A stretch of DNA of 64,000 nt, from contig WNNJ02003677.1 in NCBI GenBank assembly GCA_012934845.2, positions 1 through 64,000 on the forward strand, given 5' to 3'. The notes below the pieces were generated by a model. That model did not search any database. It saw only the letters and a list, made by a program, of their open reading frames with translations, and had not been told where the DNA came from. Below, one piece after another: positions 60,901 through 64,000 of the stretch (position 1 is its first letter; each line of letters begins with the position of its first letter). The DNA is from Pomphorhynchus laevis. Taxonomy: Eukaryota > Acanthocephala > Palaeacanthocephala > Echinorhynchida > Pomphorhynchidae. The translations under genes were made by a program, and so were the position numbers.

Positions 60901-62117
60901 AAATCAGACTCCCAGATAGATTGCGGTACTGCATGTGTCTCAATCATTTCGATTTCCATGCAACGGAACATACAGACGTTAAGATATACAACTCCAATAA
61001 TGAAAATACAGACCAAACATTTGTCAATTACAATCAGGACATACCTGAGTTCACAACCGAAATGCGGCATAGTGGATATGCTAAACAATCTGGACTCACT
61101 GAAGATTTCACAACGTCGAATGATCGTCACAACTTGTCGTAAAGAATGCATCCAAATCGCGACTGGAAACCCTCAGTTTACTTAAAGGACCCTGGGACCA
61201 TACGATGGAGAAAATTAAAAAAAAAATAAATAAATACGACGGGGAGAATGTTGTCAGTATCTTTGCTATGGATCTATTCTCAAAGACAATTGTATTTATA
61301 TTCAGTTTAGATATTTTTGTAGAAGTTTTATAAGCGTTATTGAATTTTGGTCACTCAGCAAGGGTGCGATGTCATTTTGTACGGGTACGAGATTAAGCAT
61401 GCAATTTAATTTTATTGGGGTTATTGTATTTAAAGAGGTCATTGTAAATTTGAGTTAACTATTTGCTTTTACATCAAACATTAACATTTGAGTTAATTAT
61501 TTGTTTTTACATTTAATGGTTTTATTAAATTTCCTTTTAACTTCATAAACTTGTGTTTCTAAAGTTAAAATTTATAAATTTCGATTAACATACGAACAAA
61601 GCCGTACGCAATTGCTAAATTTAAAAGTTTTAATCACGTATATATTTAGATGGTAAGAAATATAGATATCCGAAGCAGGCGCTGCTGATATGCAACTCAT
61701 TAGATACGCTATGTTACTTAACAAATATAGAAGAAGATAGCAAACCATCAAACTGTTCATGCAACATTGACAAATGTGAACAGCCATCAAATAAAGCGGA
61801 GAAGTTAGAAATTTGCAACAAATATCAGATTTAAATTTTCTGTCTGCTAAGAAAACGATCGACTAAAACGAAGAAAGCTCAATCAAAACCAACATTGGCT
61901 GATGATTTGATTAATTCAGTGGATTTTTTACTTCATAACAACGAGTACCTTACACCTCAGGATGTAAATGAAGTATTTTTAACTCATTATCGAACACCTG
62001 TTTACATATTCTATAATTTAAGCTGCTGGATGGAAATACCTTAACATTGGCAAAAACCGATGTGCCGGAAAAAATACAGTCAAAGCTTACATCGTCACTG
62101 AATACTCTTCAAAAATG
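49914..62117 (+). CDS. ZCCHC2/ZCCHC14-family protein, at least five exons, 3' end beyond those seen
   Basis: Exons: 49914-50423, 55949-56052, 60908-61138, 61852-61963, and from 62023 to 62117 or 62157. Exon 1 (170 codons) starts MSNSEQIEKNDIFDWFCRSH. It matches the N-terminal domain of ZCCHC2/ZCCHC14 (pattern WF......R..F...L...C.PLELR.L..C...L; then RSRLLTALSLLNEDDLSCA; then a HPAF box). It ends GAA/GTAAGT in phase 0; the open frame past that donor (to TGA 50438) is intronic. Exons 1-4 total 957 nt, and every junction is phase-consistent (0; AG/A; TC/A; 0). The later exons encode charged, N/S/T-rich, probably disordered sequence. The vertebrate relatives are cytoplasmic RNA-associated proteins with a later zinc knuckle; that region is not seen here. 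Introns are long and full of transposons. Confidence 0.75.
51456..51501. promoter_or_regulatory. Four AP-1 consensus sites in 46 bp
   Basis: TGAGTCA at 51456 and 51484, TGACTCA at 51471 and 51495, in alternating orientation, so the segment is also palindromic. Located in intron 1 of the ZCCHC-like gene. TGASTCA is the AP-1/Jun-Fos site; use as an intronic enhancer is inference. Confidence 0.4.
51875..51959. repeat. (AT)n microsatellite
   Basis: About 42 uninterrupted AT units. Confidence 0.98.
52488..52616. mobile_element. Short foldback element
   Basis: Arms of about 35 bp (AAAAAACTACCCTTTATTTA ... and its complement ending GGGTATTTTTTCT) bracket a ~55-bp centre with a CTGATGA ... GAAA arrangement on the minus strand (52520-52549). 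Nonautonomous; possibly a PLE end. Confidence 0.55.
52617..54506. other. AT-rich intron 1 sequence
   Basis: No ORF, splice-flanked exon or repeat identified. Confidence 0.4.
54507..54579. mobile_element. Foldback MITE family 1, single decayed arm
   Basis: AACTTCTGAAGATGGTAACAG, AGCGAAA and TAAATAATTCTTTA match the right half of the 46-kb copy in order. Confidence 0.55.
55101..55137 (-). other. Hammerhead-like PLE end motif
   Basis: Minus strand CCTGAAGATGACG ... CGTCGAAATATTGG: a GACG/CGTC stem between CTGAAGA and GAAA. It shares layout with 52520-52549. The cleavage site and canonical core are incomplete, so it is not called a ribozyme. Confidence 0.35.
55405..55600 (+). repeat. Structured repeat shared with the LINE A insert
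   Basis: GGTTCACCGTTACGGTGATC and GGTCGGC-AAAA-GCTGACC (55431-55448), then GGGCCCTGAAACGGGC, AGCATCTGCCATT, AGGTGCGC and GGGATTAG, match the insert at 2853-3226 (minus) block by block. No LINE protein lies next to this copy. Confidence 0.6.
55949..56052 (+). other. Exon 2 of the ZCCHC-like gene (predicted)
   Basis: Acceptor TTTCTGTTTAG, open frame LDVHFGSQVIPELEIPDNNM ..., donor ATGAG/GTAATA. 104 nt, starting in phase 0 as required by exon 1 and leaving two bases (AG). Confidence 0.65.
56386..56441 (-). other. Decayed copy of the PLE structured motif
   Basis: GCTGTTATGCTATCAGATTT, CGGACC and CCCAGCATGGCA follow the order of the motif at 42690-42752 with substitutions that destroy the GGCCCC pairing. 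Confidence 0.5.
56960..59346 (-). mobile_element. I-type LINE copy C, RT largely deleted
   Basis: Minus strand: ORF1 from the ATG at 59346 (MSVAIIGGSNRSMVTIIPAT), SLKINNFPPFMSEEDV (59091 on), zinc-knuckle Cys/His blocks (58644-58500), endonuclease (58107-57331, IIQ-type start LNILQWNSGG and LLGDFNDRTGRW), then directly a short RT remnant and the tRNA-like tail (57021-57070). Compared with copy B most of the RT is missing. Inserted in intron 2 of the ZCCHC-like gene, antisense to it. Confidence 0.8.
57016..57078 (-). repeat. tRNA-like 3' segment of LINE copy C
   Basis: GTTCAGTCCGAGAGC (plus 57056-57070) and AGGCTCAGATCCCGC (plus 57021-57035). Layout as in copy B. Confidence 0.5.
59347..60907. 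other. Intron 2 mosaic of short direct repeats
   Basis: A 29-bp block (GTCTATGGACTCAAATATTG) occurs at 59993 and 60149; CGTAATAAAAGCAAAGATAA occurs near 59960 and 60420; CAAGACTCGTTCAA occurs near 60402 and 60855. No protein was recognised. Confidence 0.6.
60908..61138 (+). other. Exon 3 of the ZCCHC-like gene (predicted)
   Basis: After ATCCAAATCAG the first base A completes the AG left by exon 2. The frame then reads LPDRLRYCMCLNHFDFHATE and an Asn/Asp/Thr-rich stretch to DRHNL. Donor GTAAAG at 61139; a TAA follows immediately in frame, so the gene could instead end at 61142 if that donor is not used. Confidence 0.6.
61852..61963 (+). other. Exon 4 of the ZCCHC-like gene (predicted)
   Basis: Strong acceptor TTTTCTGTCTGCTAAG. 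The first A completes TC from exon 3. It reads KRSTKTKKAQSKPTLADDLI ... EYLTPQD with donor GTAAAT in phase 0. A basic patch is followed by an amphipathic-looking helix. Confidence 0.6.
62023..62117 (+). other. Exon 5 of the ZCCHC-like gene (predicted, donor uncertain)
   Basis: Acceptor ATAATTTAAG, phase 0, reading LLDGNTLTLAKTDVPEKIQS and KLTSSLNTLQK. Possible donors are GTACTA (62118) and GTAAAT (62158); the frame stays open to TAG 62280. Confidence 0.5.
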
Positions 62118-62433
62118 GTACTATTTATTCAGAGCTAATTTACTTTTGAATATTACCGTAAATGTTTATTTCATCATAATTGAAATTTTATTCAAAATTA
62201 ATTATACAAGTAAAATATCGGCTTCTGGCATTACCGAGAACCCGCTTAGGCTTTTATTTCAATTTAAAAGTACATGTTAGTTGTCTAATTATTTACAGAA
62301 ACCATTAATGTGACAAAATAGCTTATTATTTTAATGTTACCAAAGCAATTTATTATTTAAATGTGACAGCAGTTTATTATTTTAATGGACAACGAAAACA
62401 GCTTCATGTATTATTTTAATGTTGCAACAAATC

Positions 62434-62530
62434 AAATCAGCTAACTGAGTCTATGTATTTAATATAATTATAAAATAAACAAAACATAATAATGCTAAAT
62501 CAATATTTAATAATTAAATAATAATTTATT
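62434..62530 (-). mobile_element. PLE tail fragment
   Basis: AAATCAGCTAACTGAGTCTA and the following AATAATGCTAAATCAA match the terminal sequence of the copies at 42.44 and 63.17 kb. Confidence 0.65.
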
Positions 62531-62590
62531 AATAAAATTAATAAAATTAATATTCTTAATATTTTGATTTCATTAATTATATTTAACATT

Positions 62591-63104
62591 TAACATAATA
62601 TTTACATAATATTTTACTTAATATTCTTAATATTAACATTCTTAATATTTTGATTTCATAATAATATATTAATAAAATTAATATTCTTAATATTTTGATT
62701 TCATTTCGAAATAATTTTATACAATACCTGATTGCTTGTTTGATTTTTTAACAATTCATGGGCAGAGCGCCGAAGATTTAACAGGTTTGAGGTATTTGAA
62801 TCGTGCAATGTTCCACCAGGAATCAAGTTATTTCGCAATTGATGCCGATTAAGAATATTTACCGATTGACTAATTGTCGCGTTGTTACCTTGGGGCCGCA
62901 CAGATGCCGCATTTTGAAGACGTTCTCGCATAGTTAGAAGCGAGGATGCTATAAAAAATAATATCGTTTAGATAGCAAATGTTCGTAAAGAGATTTATAT
63001 TTACATAATATTTTACTTAATATTCTTAATATTAACATTCTTAATATTTTGATTTCATAATAATTTATTAATAAAATTAATATTCTTAATATTTTGATTT
63101 CATA
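62591..63104. repeat. ~105-bp direct repeats flanking an exon-like segment
   Basis: 62591-62704 and 62999-63104 are nearly identical AT-rich sequences (TATTCTTAATATTAACATTC, ATATTTTGATTTCAT twice each). They bracket 62705-62998, which contains the minus-strand exon candidate. Confidence 0.8.
62728..62948 (-). CDS. Candidate internal exon of an unrecognised gene
   Basis: Minus strand: acceptor TATTTTTTATAG at 62949-62950, 221 nt open in one frame (SSLLTMRERLQNAASVRPQG ... LRRSAHELLKNQTSNQ), donor CAG/GTATTG. It begins in phase 1 and ends in phase 0, and 221 = 2 + 3x73 is consistent. It is GC-richer than its flanks and Asn/Ser/Arg-rich, suggesting a disordered region. Neighbouring exons were not found in the window. 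Alternative: a captured host fragment between transposon repeats. Confidence 0.4.
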
Positions 63105-63171
63105 TTTAGAAATATGAAATAATAAAATAATATAAAGATATTTCCCCGAATTCTGTAGTTTAATAATTAAA

Positions 63172-63470
63172 CCAGCTAACTGAGTCTACGTATTTAATAT
63201 AATTATAAAATAAACAAAACATAATAATGCTAAATCAAAATTTAATAATTAAATAATAAAATTAATAATTGTTTTTAGATTTTCTATAATTTATATCAAG
63301 TTAAAATAAAAAATTAAAATTTAAAATAAACGTCATTTTTATGAATTGACTAATAAATAACAGACGTTGTATCAGAATAAGGATTAGAGATCATCAGGAG
63401 GAACTGCTATGCTATCAGGTTTCGGCCCCTAACTCCTCGACCCAACATAGCAGCGGGGCCAAATATGTGT
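63172..63470 (-). mobile_element. PLE terminal copy with intact structured motif
   Basis: Same order as at 42.4-42.8 kb: tail GACTCAGTTAGCTG end at 63175-63186, AT-rich part, then the motif (GGCCCC 63424-63429 with GGGGCC 63455-63460; CTGCTATG 63404-63411 with CATAGCAG 63446-63453). No RT protein follows, so it is a short 5'-truncated copy. Confidence 0.7.
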
Positions 63471-63639
63471 TAATATTTTGGATTAAGCTCCAAGTGAATT
63501 CCTACATTTTCATAAAACTCAGAAACACATTGCAGCAATTATTCTTATTGTATATCCGAGATTTGAAACTTTTCCTAATTCTTCTCATCTATCTATTAGA
63601 GGTAACTTTTTATTAACTTTTTATTTTTTCGTTACATAT

Positions 63640-63806
63640 TATGGCTTTGTTAAATCAAAATTTAATAATTAAATAATAAAATAAATAATTTTTATAAGAT
63701 TTTTATAATTTATATCAAGTTAAAATAAAAAATTTAAATTTAAAATAAAAGTCAATTTTTATGAATTGACTAATAAATAAGAGATGATGTATCAGAATAA
63801 TGATTA
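63640..63806 (-). mobile_element. Partial PLE tail
   Basis: TTTTTATGAATTGACTAATA and the AT-rich block repeat 63230-63390. It stops before the structured motif, where a minisatellite begins. Confidence 0.65.
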
Positions 63807-63925
63807 GAGGTTATAACTATCTAAGAGGTAATAACTATCTATTAGAGGTAACTATCTATTCGAGGTAATAACTATCTATTAGAGGTAATAACTATCTATT
63901 AGAGGTAATAACTATCTAAGAAAGG
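63807..63925. repeat. ~20-bp minisatellite
   Basis: Six imperfect units of AGAGGTAATAACTATCTATT. A single related unit occurs at 63588-63606. Confidence 0.9.
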
Positions 63926-64000
63926 CAGATACATGTAAATAAAATTCAATATATACCTATTCTGGCTTTTATTTTCAATACTTATATATAATACTATATA

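Noticed and set aside
61650-61835. Additional exon between exons 3 and 4
   Set aside because: A Cys-rich open frame (SNCSCNIDKCEQ) follows a weak acceptor in a compatible phase, but no usable donor precedes its stop.

Overview
The window is AT-rich, intron-containing animal DNA, most likely from an invertebrate and perhaps an arthropod. The evidence is the spliced genes with short proteins, AATAAA poly(A) signals, the standard genetic code, and a dense mix of I-type and CR1-like LINEs, Penelope-like elements (PLEs) and small foldback elements. No bacterial operons, rRNA genes or CRISPR arrays are present. The species cannot be named from the sequence.

Layout. Positions 1-8907 hold a near-identical 2282-bp monomer, in direct tandem on the left (1-2513) and in inverted tandem on the right (4833-8907). 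The 2.3-kb spacer carries a 5'-truncated I-type LINE. Each monomer has ~70-bp subrepeats with TGACGT sites, a TATAAAAG box and a 65-codon ORF. From 8.9 to 25 kb the DNA is mostly AT-rich and noncoding. It contains a tiny spliced gene (9778-9965), decayed PLE copies (11.2, 15.1-16.6, 20.6-21.8 kb), a two-exon bZIP gene (17544-19270) and two foldback elements (23.5 and 24.6 kb). From 25.5 to 32.4 kb a CR1-like LINE on the minus strand is split by a longer CR1-like LINE on the plus strand. From 32.9 to 46.9 kb almost everything is transposon debris: PLE reverse transcriptase and GIY-YIG fragments, an I-type LINE with ORF1, endonuclease and RT, a jockey/CR1-type LINE, and a foldback containing a well-formed hammerhead ribozyme motif.

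From 49.9 kb to at least 62.1 kb runs a plus-strand host gene whose first exon matches the N-terminal domain of the ZCCHC2/ZCCHC14 family. Four further small exons were found by reading splice sites, and all junctions agree in phase. Its introns hold a LINE, foldbacks, an AT microsatellite and a cluster of AP-1-type sites. A possible exon of another gene lies on the minus strand at 62728-62948, between duplicated AT-rich repeats and PLE tails.

The most interesting material is structural: the inverted satellite-like array with bZIP-type sites; a pseudoknot-capable motif in the terminal region of one PLE family; a hammerhead motif with a self-complementary stem III; and I-type LINE copies that all end in a tRNA-like segment. 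All calls come from reading the sequence; no database search was run.
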